Positions 8,600-18,870 of a stretch of 64,000 bases of DNA are shown here, in pieces. The stretch's first letter is position 1. Each line of letters opens with the position of its first letter. Below the pieces are notes generated by a model. It was not told the origin of the DNA. It saw only the letters and a program-made list of their open reading frames with translations, and ran no database searches. The position numbers and the translations under genes are program-made. The stretch comes from Azospirillum lipoferum (GTDB taxonomy: Bacteria; Pseudomonadota; Alphaproteobacteria; Azospirillales; Azospirillaceae), in assembly GCF_024170005.1 (NCBI RefSeq), contig NZ_JALJXJ010000023.1, positions 32,944-96,943 of the forward strand. Direction: 5' to 3'.

Positions 8600-9559
8600 T
8601 CAGCCGATCCGATAGCCCTCGCGGTGGATCGCCGTCATCGGCAGCCCCTCCGGACCGATGGCGCCGCGATACATGCCGGAACAGTTGAAGGGCAGCGCCA
8701 TCCGGCCATCGCGATCGATGGCGACCAGACCGCCGGAGCCGCCGATCACCCCCAGCTCCGCCACCACGTCGCCGGCGGCGCGCTCCAAGCTCTGGCCGGC
8801 CCAGCGCATGCGGGCGTCGATCTCATGGGCGGCGCAGCGGCGGATGAAATGCTCGCCGTGGCCGGTGGCGGAGACGGCGCAGGTGATGTTGTCGGCGAAG
8901 GTGCCGGCGCCGATCACCGGGCTGTCGCCGACGCGGCCCTTGGCCTTGGCGGTCATGCCGCCGGTGGAGGTCGCGGCGGCGAGGTTGCCGTCGCGGTCGC
9001 GGGCGACGGCGCCGACGGTGCCGTGGCGGCGCTGCTCGTCACCGTCATCTGGGGTGCCGGAGCGGCGGCGCTCCAGCTCGGCCTGGAGGGCGTCCCAGCG
9101 CGGCTGGGTGAAGAAATACGGGCCTTCCTCCATCGCCAGACCCTGGCGGCGGCAGAGATCCAGTGCGCCCTCGCCGATCAGCAGGACATGCTCGCTGTGC
9201 TCCATCACCGCACGGGCGGCGAGGATGGGGTTGCGCGGGCCGAACAGGCCGGCCACCGCACCGGCGCCGCGGTCGCGGCCGTCCATGATGGCGGCATCCA
9301 TCTCCTGCACGCCCTCGGCGGTGAAGACGGCGCCGCGGCCGGCGTTGAACAGCGGCTCGTCCTCCAGCGCCATGACGGCGGCGGTGACGGCGTCGAGCGC
9401 GCTGCCGCCGTCGGCCAGCACCTCGTGCCCGGCGGTGAGCGCCCGGCGCAGGCCGGCATGATAGCCCTCGGTCAGCACCGGGGTCAGGGCGCTGCGCTTG
9501 ATGGTGCCGGCGCCGCCATGGATGGCCAGCGCGAAGGGCTGCGGTTCGGTGAAGGTCAT
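8600..9559 (-). CDS. iaaA: Isoaspartyl peptidase / L-asparaginase, Ntn hydrolase
   Basis: 319 residues from ATG 9559. A plant-type asparaginase (IaaA/EcAIII) made as a precursor that cuts itself before a Thr nucleophile. The opening FALAIHGGAGTI, GSALDAV, and PLFNAGRGAVFTAEG are classic. The autocleavage site is HGTVGAVARD near residue 190, and GGMTAKAKGRVGDSPVIGAGTFAD follows as in the family. It releases L-Asp from beta-aspartyl dipeptides. The last gene of the long operon, it starts 11 bp after the M55 peptidase stop. In E. coli, iaaA leads the gsiABCD operon, so its association with a GsiA-type importer here is conserved although gene order differs. Confidence 0.93.
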   Translation of the reverse strand: MTFTEPQPFALAIHGGAGTIKRSALTPVLTEGYHAGLRRALTAGHEVLADGGSALDAVTAAVMALEDEPLFNAGRGAVFTAEGVQEMDAAIMDGRDRGAGAVAGLFGPRNPILAARAVMEHSEHVLLIGEGALDLCRRQGLAMEEGPYFFTQPRWDALQAELERRRSGTPDDGDEQRRHGTVGAVARDRDGNLAAATSTGGMTAKAKGRVGDSPVIGAGTFADNITCAVSATGHGEHFIRRCAAHEIDARMRWAGQSLERAAGDVVAELGVIGGSGGLVAIDRDGRMALPFNCSGMYRGAIGPEGLPMTAIHREGYRIG

Positions 9560-9570
9560 GGGTGCGGCTC

Positions 9571-10404
9571 TCAGCGCAGGGCGGCCGACATGGCCGACAG
9601 GGTGTTGATCCAGCCGAGCACGCCGGCCATGCTGTCGGCCGGCAGTCGGATGGTGACGGGATCGAGGCGCTCCGAAACGGGGATCAACGACGCCAGATCG
9701 GCCAGCGCCGGGCCGTTCATCTCGATCTCCAGCCGGTAGGGCGCGCCATCGGCTTGCGGCGGGACGCGGAAGGGCGGGACGGTCGCGGCCCGGCGGACGG
9801 CGCGGGCCGACGCCTCGCGGATGCGGTCGCGGGCGACCGACGGCGCAACCGAGCGGGCGGCGCGCTGGCCAAGCGCCTGCTTGACCACCACCCGTTCGGA
9901 CTCCGGGAACAGCGGCGCCATCTCGGCGGCGAAGCGGTCGTCGCCGCTCAGCAGGATCACCGGCACGCCGATCTCGCCGGCATAGGCGCCGTAATTGCCG
10001 GCCTCCCCCAGTTCCAGCCCGTTCACCCGGACGCGGCCGAAGGCGAAGCTGTTGGTGGTGTGGGCAAGGATGCCGTACTGGCGCGCCGAGCTGTGGAAGC
10101 CGACGCACATCACCCCGGCGGCGTCCGGCTCCAGCCCGGCGAACATGCCGATCGGCTTGGGGCGGCCCAGGATCAGCTCGGCGGCCGGATGCAGCTCGTC
10201 CGGCAGCAAATTGACCATCGGGCCGTGGCTGTCGTTCACCAGGATTTCGCTTGCCCCGGCCTCCAGCGCGCCTTCGATGGCGGCGTTGACCTCGGCGGTC
10301 ATCAGGCGGCGGGCGCGCTCATATTCAGGATTGCCCTGCGTCACCTGCTGCTGGGAGACGACGCCCGCCACCCCTTCGATGTCGGCGGAGATGTAGATCT
10401 TCAC
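9571..10404 (-). CDS. M55-family zinc D-aminopeptidase (DppA type)
   Basis: 277 residues, the usual family length. The N-terminal SADIEG gives the paired Asp8 and Glu10 metal ligands. NDSHGPM supplies the next His, and the later CVGFHSSA and an acidic residue complete the di-zinc site seen in Bacillus subtilis DppA. These cytosolic decameric enzymes remove N-terminal D-amino acids such as D-Ala from short peptides. Its ATG overlaps the stop of the P1 peptidase by 4 bp. The symbol dppA is avoided because it also names the binding protein. Together with the D-amino-acid transaminase in the same operon it argues for D-peptide use. Confidence 0.93.
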   Translation of the reverse strand: MKIYISADIEGVAGVVSQQQVTQGNPEYERARRLMTAEVNAAIEGALEAGASEILVNDSHGPMVNLLPDELHPAAELILGRPKPIGMFAGLEPDAAGVMCVGFHSSARQYGILAHTTNSFAFGRVRVNGLELGEAGNYGAYAGEIGVPVILLSGDDRFAAEMAPLFPESERVVVKQALGQRAARSVAPSVARDRIREASARAVRRAATVPPFRVPPQADGAPYRLEIEMNGPALADLASLIPVSERLDPVTIRLPADSMAGVLGWINTLSAMSAALR

Positions 10405-11495
10405 TCTGTGCTCCCGGAGGTCAGCAGGTCGGACAGGCAGGGACGCGTGGCGCCGTCGCGGCCGACCACCGGCATGGCGGCGGCCAGCGCGTCGAGAACG
10501 GCTTCCTGCGTCGCATCGGCCATCGCCTCGAACAGGGCGTCGATGCGGCGCTCGTTCAGCATGCGCAGGGGGAGGAGGTCGGCCCGCTCGTCATGGTCGA
10601 TGCGATTGGCGGTGGTGAAGCCCAGCGCGATGTCGCCGCTGCCATGGCCCCAGAAGGATCCCACCCGTGCCAGCCCGACCCCGGCGCGGCGGATCACCCG
10701 GCGCAGCTGGCGATGGTCGAGCGGCACGTCGGTGGCGGCGATGACGATGACGGAGCCCTTCTCCGGCGCATCGTCCTTTGCCGGCGGGGCGACGCGGCGG
10801 CCGTCGGGCAGGCGCAGCTCCCCCGGCCGGCCGAAATTCGCCAGCACCAGCACGCCCAGGTGATGGCGCTTGCCGTCCAGCTTGAGCCGGCGCGACGACG
10901 TGCCGATGCCGCCCTTGAAGCCGAAGCAGGACATGCCGCGACCGGCCCCGACCGAGCCGACCGCGACCTCCGCGCCGTCCTGTTCAGCCAGTGCGGCGGC
11001 GAGGGCGGCGGCGGCATGGGCCTCGGTCACCGCCAGGGCCTGGATGTCGTTCAGCGGGCCGTCGTTGCACTCCATCACCAGCGGATTGACGGTGGCGGTG
11101 GTGCGGCCGATGTCGGGGTTGGCGGCGATTGCGTGGCGGACCAGCGCCGTGGCGGCGGTGCCGACCGACAGGGTGTTGGTCAGCAGGATCGGCGTTTCCA
11201 GAGCGCCAAGTTCCTCCACCTGCATCAGCCCGACGCTCTTGCCGAAGCCGTTCAGCACCTCGGCGGCAGCGACGGGCTTGTCGCGGTAGAGGTTGCCGGC
11301 ATGGGGCAGGATGGCGGTGACGCCGGTCTGGATGGCCCCCCCTTGGAACGTATTCTCATCCAGCGTGACATGGCCGACGCGCACGCCCGGCACGTCGGTG
11401 ATGGCGTTGCGCGGCCCCGGCGTCAGCCGGCCGCAGGCGAGCCCGAGAGCCCGCGCGCGCTTGCCGCCTTCAGCGGAGCTTCGGGTCGAGGGCAT
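10401..11495 (-). CDS. P1/DmpA-family (S58) aminopeptidase
   Basis: 364 residues. An Ntn-like serine hydrolase that self-cleaves into two chains. AITDVPGVRVGHVTL opens the domain, and TLSVGTAATALV, VNPLVMECNDG and the autocleavage/nucleophile motif GGIGTSSR (near residue 225) are family hallmarks. S58 enzymes remove L- or D-residues and beta-amino acids from peptide N-termini, which fits the D-peptide theme. The start at 11495 overlaps the end of the permease gene by 26 bp, suggesting tight translational coupling. The first ~25 residues are variable, so a slightly later start cannot be ruled out. Confidence 0.9.
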   Translation of the reverse strand: MPSTRSSAEGGKRARALGLACGRLTPGPRNAITDVPGVRVGHVTLDENTFQGGAIQTGVTAILPHAGNLYRDKPVAAAEVLNGFGKSVGLMQVEELGALETPILLTNTLSVGTAATALVRHAIAANPDIGRTTATVNPLVMECNDGPLNDIQALAVTEAHAAAALAAALAEQDGAEVAVGSVGAGRGMSCFGFKGGIGTSSRRLKLDGKRHHLGVLVLANFGRPGELRLPDGRRVAPPAKDDAPEKGSVIVIAATDVPLDHRQLRRVIRRAGVGLARVGSFWGHGSGDIALGFTTANRIDHDERADLLPLRMLNERRIDALFEAMADATQEAVLDALAAAMPVVGRDGATRPCLSDLLTSGSTE

Positions 11496-12360
11496 CGCGC
11501 AATCCGTCGCCGAGCAAATTGAAGGCCAGCACCGTCAGGAAGATGGCAAGGCCGGGATAGAAGGTGACGTGGCTGGCAACGCCGATATAGCTGCGCCCGT
11601 CGGCCAGCATGGCGCCCCATTCCGGGCTGGGCGGCTGGGCGCCCAGACCGATGAAGCTGAGGCTCGCCGCCGTCAGGATCGAGGTGCCGATGCGCATGGA
11701 GACATAGACGATCACGCTGGGCAGCGTGCCCGGCAGGATGTGGCGGACCATCAGCAGCCGGTCGCGCACGCCGATGGCGCGGGCGGCGTCGACATAGACG
11801 GCCCGCTTCAGCGACAGCGTGCTGCCGCGCACCAGACGGGCGAAGACGGGGACGCTGAAGATCGCCACCCCATAGATGACATTCTCGACCCCCGGCCCGA
11901 GGACGGCGACGATGCCGATGGCCAGCAGGATGCCGGGGAAGGCCAGCAGCACGTCGCAGACGCGCATGATGAGGCTGTCGATCCAGCCGCCGCGGAAGCC
12001 GGCGATCAGCCCCAGCGCCACGCCGGCCCCCCCGCCGAGCAGGACCGACAGCAGCCCGACCGACAGCGAGATGCGGGCCCCCCACAGGATGCGGCTCAGG
12101 ATGTCGCGGCCATAGGCGTCGGTGCCGGCCCAATGGCCCGCCGACGGTCCTTCCAGGATGCGGTCGTAATCGAAGGCCGCGGGGTCGAAGGGGGCGATCC
12201 AGGGGGCGGCGGCGGCGGCCAGCACCAGCGCCAGCAAACAGAAACCGGCCGCCATGGCGGTGCGGTTGCGCCGGAACTTGCGCCAGAACTCGCGCAGCGG
12301 CGAGCGGACGGCTTCGTGAGTGGCGGCGGCGGCCACGCCGGTTGCGTCTGTCGTGGTCAT
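11470..12360 (-). CDS. gsiD: Peptide/glutathione ABC transporter permease, GsiD/DppC type
   Basis: 296 residues with an N-terminal OppC_N segment (REFWRKFRRNRTAMAAGFCLLALVLAAAAAPWIAPFDP) and about six membrane helices. The cytoplasmic EAA loop reads YVDAARAIGVRDRLLMVRHILPG, the site that contacts the ATPase. The ending LLGDGLRDALDPKLR is typical of DppC/GsiD. Start overlaps the upstream permease stop (ATGA). Assignment to the glutathione branch rests on the fused ATPase and the isoaspartyl peptidase in the operon; the substrate could equally be other short peptides. Confidence 0.92.
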   Translation of the reverse strand: MTTTDATGVAAAATHEAVRSPLREFWRKFRRNRTAMAAGFCLLALVLAAAAAPWIAPFDPAAFDYDRILEGPSAGHWAGTDAYGRDILSRILWGARISLSVGLLSVLLGGGAGVALGLIAGFRGGWIDSLIMRVCDVLLAFPGILLAIGIVAVLGPGVENVIYGVAIFSVPVFARLVRGSTLSLKRAVYVDAARAIGVRDRLLMVRHILPGTLPSVIVYVSMRIGTSILTAASLSFIGLGAQPPSPEWGAMLADGRSYIGVASHVTFYPGLAIFLTVLAFNLLGDGLRDALDPKLR

Positions 12361-13277
12361 GAGTAGCGAATCTCGGGGTTGGCGAGGGCGTACAGCACGT
12401 CGACCAGCAGGTTGATGATGATGAACTCCAGCGAGAACAGCAGGATCTCCGCCTGGATGACGGTGTAGTCGCGGTAATTGACGCTATCGACCAGCAGCCG
12501 GCCCAGCCCCGGCCAGGAGAACACCGTCTCGACCACGATGGACCCGCCGAGCAGGAAGCCGAACTGCAGACCGACCATGGTGATGATCGGGATCAGCGCG
12601 TTGCGCAGCGTGTGCTTCCACACCACCAGCCGCGCCGGCACGCCCTTGGCCCGCGCGGTGCGGACGTAATCCTCGCGCGCGATCTCGATGAAGGCGGAGC
12701 GGGTGAAGCGCGCCATCACCGCGGCAACGCCGAGGCCGAGCGTCAGCGACGGCATGACGTAATGCTGCCACGTCCCGTAACCGCTGGTCGGCAGCCAGCC
12801 GAGCTTGACCGAGAACAGGTCGATCATCAGAAGGCCGAGCCAGAAGGACGGAAAGGCGATGCCCGACACCGCCACCACCATGCCGACATGGTCCTGCCAG
12901 CGTCCGCGCCTGGTGGCGGAGGCAACGCCAATCAGCAGCCCGGCCAGCGTCGCCCACACCATGGCGACCACGGTGAGGTAGAGGGTCGGCATGAAGCGTT
13001 CGCCGATCTCCTGCGACACCGGCCGCTTCGACTTCATCGACCGCCCGAACTCGCCCTGCACCGCATTGCCGAGGAAGCGGCCATACTGCACCCACAGCGG
13101 CTGGTCGAGGCCGAGATCCTGGCGCACCAGTTCGACGTCGCGCTGGGTCGCATCCGGCCCGGCGACCAGCCGCGCCGGATCGCCCGGCAGCAGATGGACG
13201 AAGCCGAAGACGAAGACGGAGATCACCAGCAGAACCGGCAGGATGCCGGCAATACGGCCGACGAGATATTTCAGCAT
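12357..13277 (-). CDS. gsiC: Peptide/glutathione ABC transporter permease, GsiC/DppB type
   Basis: 306 residues, six membrane helices. N-terminus LKYLVGRIAGILPVLLVISVFVFGFVHLLPGDPA is the classic DppB opening. The EAA loop is DYVRTARAKGVPARLVVWKHTLRNALIPII, and the family VVETVFSWPGLGRLLVDSVNYRDYTV and the end LYALANPEIRYS are all present. It forms the heterodimeric channel with the GsiD-type permease, which it overlaps by 4 bp. It is separated from the upstream binding-protein gene by a 71-bp gap holding a strong hairpin. Confidence 0.93.
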   Translation of the reverse strand: MLKYLVGRIAGILPVLLVISVFVFGFVHLLPGDPARLVAGPDATQRDVELVRQDLGLDQPLWVQYGRFLGNAVQGEFGRSMKSKRPVSQEIGERFMPTLYLTVVAMVWATLAGLLIGVASATRRGRWQDHVGMVVAVSGIAFPSFWLGLLMIDLFSVKLGWLPTSGYGTWQHYVMPSLTLGLGVAAVMARFTRSAFIEIAREDYVRTARAKGVPARLVVWKHTLRNALIPIITMVGLQFGFLLGGSIVVETVFSWPGLGRLLVDSVNYRDYTVIQAEILLFSLEFIIINLLVDVLYALANPEIRYS

Positions 13278-13308
13278 GAGGCAGAGGTCCTGGGTAGGCA
13301 GAGAAAAG

Positions 13309-13336
13309 ATGCCCTCTCCCCCTGGGGAGAGGGCAT
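13309..13336. terminator. Intercistronic hairpin between gsiB and gsiC
   Basis: ATGCCCTCTCCCC (13309-13321) pairs perfectly with GGGGAGAGGGCAT (13324-13336); sterically this is a 12-bp stem with a 4-base loop. It is placed just after the binding-protein stop and before the permease start. Such elements usually raise the level of the binding protein relative to the permeases by 3'-end protection or partial termination. There is no T-run. Confidence 0.55.
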
Positions 13337-13348
13337 TTCACACTCACA

Positions 13349-14881
13349 TCACTGCAGGTCGGCCTCTTCCATCTGCAGGCCGCCGTCGGCGACGTAGTAG
13401 AAGCCGGTCAGCTTCTTCGACTTGCCGGCCAGCAGATTCTCGACGCCGAGGAAGATCCAGGGCGCGTCCTTCCAGATCTGCTCCTGGGCGACGCGGTAGG
13501 CCTCGGCGCGCTTGGCGTCGTCGGCGGTGGCGATGCCGGCCTCGATGGCGGTGTCGACCGTGTCGTTCTTGTAGTAGGCGACGTTGTAGAACTTCGGCGG
13601 GAAGCCCTTGCCCCACAGCAGCGGACGCAGCCCCCAGTCGGCGTCGCCGGTCGAGGCCGACCAGCCGCTGTAGTTCATCTGGACGGTCGCATCCTCCGGC
13701 TTCTCGACGCTCCAGATGCGGGCGGTCTCGACGCCGGATTCAAGCGGCGTGACGGTCAGCTTGACGCCGATCTGCGACAGCTGCTGCTGCACAAACTGCA
13801 TGCCGCGGATGAAGTTGGTGCTGTTGCGGCCGAACATCTCGGCCTCGAAGCCGTTCGGATAACCGGCCTCGGCCAGCAGCGCCTTCGCCTTGGCAAGGTC
13901 ATAGGTGTACTGGTTGGGCTGGGTGACATGGAAGCCCAGCTTGGACGGGATCGCCGAATCCAGCGGGCCGGCATAGCCGCGATAGACCACCTTGGCGTAG
14001 GCGTTCTTGTCGATGGCGTAGTTCAGCGCCTGACGGACGCGCGGGTCGTTGAACGGCTTCTTCATGGTGTTGAGCGCCACGTAGCGGGCGACGATCGACG
14101 GCGCGTCGATCAGTTCCAGCTGGTTGTTGGCCTCCACCATCTTCACCATCTCGGACGGCAGCGGATAGATGAACTGCGCCTCGTTGGTCTGGAGCATGGC
14201 GATGCGGCTGCCGTTCTCCGGCACGCTCTTCAGCGTGACGTGGTCGATCTTCGGCAGGCCCGGCTTCCAGTACTTGTCGTTCTTCTCGACCTTCAGCGTG
14301 TCCGCTTCCCAGCTGACGAACTTGTAGGGGCCGGTGCCGACCGGGTGGCGGCCGATCTCCTTGCCGTAGGTCTCCAGCGCCTTCGGGCTGTGGATCATCG
14401 CCCCCGGGTGGGCGAGGTTGTTGTTCAGCGCGCCGAAGGGCTGGGCCAGCTTCAGCGTGATGGTGTAGTCGTCGACCACCACCGTCTCGGCCAGCATCGC
14501 CAGCAGGCTCTGGCGCTTCAGCCGGTTGGCCGGGTTGGCGAGGCGGTCGAAATTGGTCTTCACCGCCTGGGCGTTGAAGGGCGTGCCGTCATGGAAGGTG
14601 ACGTTCTTGCGCAGGCGGTAGGTATATTCGGTGGCGGTGTCGTTGACGGTGAAGCTCTCCGCCAGCAGCGGGACCAGCTTCATGTCCTTGTCGAAGCCGA
14701 ACAGGCCCTGCAGCATGGTGCGGCTGGCCGACTGCGACAGGGTGTCGTTGATGTCGGCCGGATCCAGCGTGGTGATGTTGTCGGGCAGGCCGACGACCAG
14801 ATCCTTGGCGGCGAAGGCCGGACCGGCCAGCGCGGTGCCGGCGAGCAGGCCGGCGAGAAGCGGAAGGACGAAGCGGTTCAC
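13349..14881 (-). CDS. gsiB: Peptide ABC transporter substrate-binding protein (SBP_bac_5), GsiB/DppA type
   Basis: 510 residues, starting at GTG 14881 (AGGGAG 8 bases upstream). A Sec signal peptide MNRFVLPLLAGLLAGTALAGPAFAA is followed by the mature protein KDLVVGLPDNITTLDPADIND. Family-5 landmarks: the YTYRLRKNVTFHDGTPFNA segment, RHPVGTGPYKFVSWE, and FNDPRVRQALNYAIDK. It captures the peptide in the periplasm and delivers it to GsiC/GsiD. It follows the ATPase gene by 23 bp. Confidence 0.93.
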   Translation of the reverse strand: MNRFVLPLLAGLLAGTALAGPAFAAKDLVVGLPDNITTLDPADINDTLSQSASRTMLQGLFGFDKDMKLVPLLAESFTVNDTATEYTYRLRKNVTFHDGTPFNAQAVKTNFDRLANPANRLKRQSLLAMLAETVVVDDYTITLKLAQPFGALNNNLAHPGAMIHSPKALETYGKEIGRHPVGTGPYKFVSWEADTLKVEKNDKYWKPGLPKIDHVTLKSVPENGSRIAMLQTNEAQFIYPLPSEMVKMVEANNQLELIDAPSIVARYVALNTMKKPFNDPRVRQALNYAIDKNAYAKVVYRGYAGPLDSAIPSKLGFHVTQPNQYTYDLAKAKALLAEAGYPNGFEAEMFGRNSTNFIRGMQFVQQQLSQIGVKLTVTPLESGVETARIWSVEKPEDATVQMNYSGWSASTGDADWGLRPLLWGKGFPPKFYNVAYYKNDTVDTAIEAGIATADDAKRAEAYRVAQEQIWKDAPWIFLGVENLLAGKSKKLTGFYYVADGGLQMEEADLQ

Positions 14882-14904
14882 GTGTAGACTCCCTGTTTTT
14901 TGGT

Positions 14905-16817
<1,913 letters not shown>

Positions 16818-16821
<4 letters not shown>

Positions 16822-17663
16822 CGGCCAAGCCTTTCGGCGAACAGAGCGAACAGGCGGCGCCACACCATGCCCGGCGCACCACTGCCGACCGGCTTGCCGT
16901 TCAGGCTGGTGACCGGGGTGATCTCCTTGGTGGTGCTGGCGATCCAGATTTCGTCGGCGGTCTCAAGCTCCGCTGCCGGGATGTCGCGCTCAACCAATTG
17001 TAGGCCGGCCTCGGCCGCCAGCCGCAGGATCACGGTGCGGGTGATGCCCTGGAGGATCCGGTTGTCGTTGACCGGCGTGGCGACGACGCCATCCTTGACC
17101 ACGAAGATGTTGGTGGCGGCGCCCTCGGTCACCAGACCGTCGCGCAGTTGCAGGGCATCGATCACGCCAGCATCGGTCGCCGCCTGCTGAGCCAGCACAC
17201 TGCCCAGCAGCGCCACCGTCTTCAGGTCGCAGCGGCCCCAGCGGATGTCGGGAATGGTGATGGCGGCCACACCCTGGTCGCGCCAAGCCGCGGGCGGGCG
17301 CTTCAACGGGCTGACCATGCCGAAGACCGACGGGGTGACGCCGGCCGGGAAGGCATGGCCGCGGCTGGATGCTGCACCGCGGGTGACCTGGAGATAGACG
17401 GTCAGGTCGCCGTCGAAGCCGGATTCGGCCGCGAGCCGCTCCATGATCCCCATCCAGTCGCCGGCCGACAGGGCACAGTCGATGCGCAGCTCGGACAGGC
17501 CCCGCTGAAGGCGGGCGATGTGGGCCTCCGGCTCGAACAGGCGGCCGTTGTAGGCGGCGGTCACCTCATAGAGGCCGTCGGCGAACAGGAAACCGCGGTC
17601 CAGCGGCGACACTTGGACCTCGTCCAACGGCAGGTAACGCCCGTTCCAATAGGAGATCGTCAT
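16818..17663 (-). CDS. dat: D-amino-acid transaminase, class IV PLP enzyme
   Basis: 281 residues, the usual length for D-alanine aminotransferase. The opening YWNGRYLPLDEVQVSPLDRGFLFADGLYE is diagnostic of fold-type IV. The catalytic Lys lies in RWGRCDLKTVALLGSVLAQQ near residue 147, and the cofactor-binding Glu in GLVTEGAATNIFVV. It exchanges amino groups between D-amino acids and 2-oxo acids, so it would link D-Ala/D-Glu released by the operon's peptidases to central metabolism. Branched-chain transaminase or aminodeoxychorismate lyase relatives share the fold. The operon context and the sequence near the Lys favour Dat. Confidence 0.9.
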
Positions 17664-17720
17664 CGCTTTCCAACTTCTCTGGCGCGTGGGTAAGGAGGCC
17701 CCGGTTCGGTCCGGTCGGGG

Positions 17721-18614
17721 TCAGTCGGGTTGCCGGTTCGATTTCGGCACGATGTGGAGGTAGGGCAGGATGCGTTCGGCGACGTCGGCGGCCTGACCAA
17801 CGCTGTCGGGACCGGAGCGCGACAGCGCGGTGCCCAGCGCCACGATCAGCGCCATCAGCCCGGTGGGGGAGCTGTGGCGCACGCCATGGTCGGCCCCAGC
17901 CAGCAGGGTGACGTCGGCCAGCGGCACGATCGGGCTGTCCGGCGCGTCGGTCAGCGCGATGGCCTTCGCTCCGCGCTCCCGGCACAGTTGCAGATGCTCG
18001 ATGGTCCGGCGCGAATAGCGCGGCGAAGTGATGGCGATCACCAGATCGCCCGGCCGCATCGTCATCAGCCGGCGGATGTTGCGCTCGGTGCCGGCGAACT
18101 CGATGGCCTCGCGGACATTGTCGACATAGGGCTCCAGCACGTCGGCCAGGAACAGCGCGAGATAGGCGCTGTCGCCGAGACCCAGCGCCACGACGCGGCC
18201 CGCCTCGCGGATCAGGCGGATGGCGGCCTCGCACTGTTCGGGTTGGAGCAGATCCATGGTGCGGGTGATGTTGCCGGCGTCGCTGGCCAGCGATTCCCGC
18301 ATGATCTCGGCATTCGAGGTGTCGCGCTGGACCGCAACGCGCAGCTTCTCCACCGGCGCGAAGGTGGATTCGAAGGCGCGCAGCAGATCCTCGCGGAACT
18401 CCGGATAGCCGTCGTAGCCGAGGAAACGGGCATAGCGGTTGACCGACGCCACCGACACTTCGGCCGCCGCCGCCAGTTCGCCGATCTTCAGGGTCGCGGT
18501 GCGGAAGGGATAGGCCAGCGCCCAGGCGCCCACCTTGGCGAGCGCGGCCGGAAGCTGCTGCTGGCAGTTCTGCATGCGGATCAGCAGCGATCCCGTCTGA
18601 ATGGGCAGCTCCAT
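17721..18614 (-). CDS. RpiR/MurR-family transcriptional regulator
   Basis: 297 residues: an N-terminal HTH_6 domain (about 10-85; KIGELAAAAEVSVASVNRYARFLGYDGYPEFRE) and a SIS sugar-phosphate-binding domain (about 130-265; RVVALGLGDSAYLALFLADVL, GDLVIAITSPRYSRRTIEHL). Family members sense sugar phosphates, e.g. MurR senses MurNAc-6-phosphate. As first gene of the peptide operon, 57 bp upstream of dat, it is the obvious regulator. A perfect inverted repeat 49 bp upstream of its start is its likely operator. The pairing of a MurR-type sensor with D-peptide catabolism hints at peptidoglycan fragments as inducers (inference). Confidence 0.9.
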   Translation of the reverse strand: MELPIQTGSLLIRMQNCQQQLPAALAKVGAWALAYPFRTATLKIGELAAAAEVSVASVNRYARFLGYDGYPEFREDLLRAFESTFAPVEKLRVAVQRDTSNAEIMRESLASDAGNITRTMDLLQPEQCEAAIRLIREAGRVVALGLGDSAYLALFLADVLEPYVDNVREAIEFAGTERNIRRLMTMRPGDLVIAITSPRYSRRTIEHLQLCRERGAKAIALTDAPDSPIVPLADVTLLAGADHGVRHSSPTGLMALIVALGTALSRSGPDSVGQAADVAERILPYLHIVPKSNRQPD

Positions 18615-18662
18615 CCCCCGATATCCCTTCGCAGCGTCGGCACGGCCCTGATGAGCAGAAAG

Positions 18663-18687
18663 TTACAGAAATGGCATCTTTCTGTAA
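18663..18687. promoter_or_regulatory. Candidate RpiR operator
   Basis: TTACAGAAA at 18663-18671 and TTTCTGTAA at 18679-18687 form a perfect 9-bp inverted repeat with a 7-base spacer (25 bp in all). It lies 49 bp upstream of rpiR, in the 256-bp gap before divergent fliG, in otherwise GC-rich DNA. Size and A/T-rich arms fit an RpiR-dimer site controlling the D-peptide operon. Confidence 0.6.
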
Positions 18688-18870
18688 ATCCATTTTCACA
18701 TATGGGCGTATGAGTGTCCCCGCCGCAGATGGCGACGGCCCGCCGAAACGGCAGCATGTTGCGACGCAATCGCCTCTTTCGAACTTCCCTACGGTCTTCG
18801 TTATCGTTTGTTAACGATGTTTGCCGCAATCATCGCGCATCATCGGATTAGCACGTCATGAAGGGTAGCA

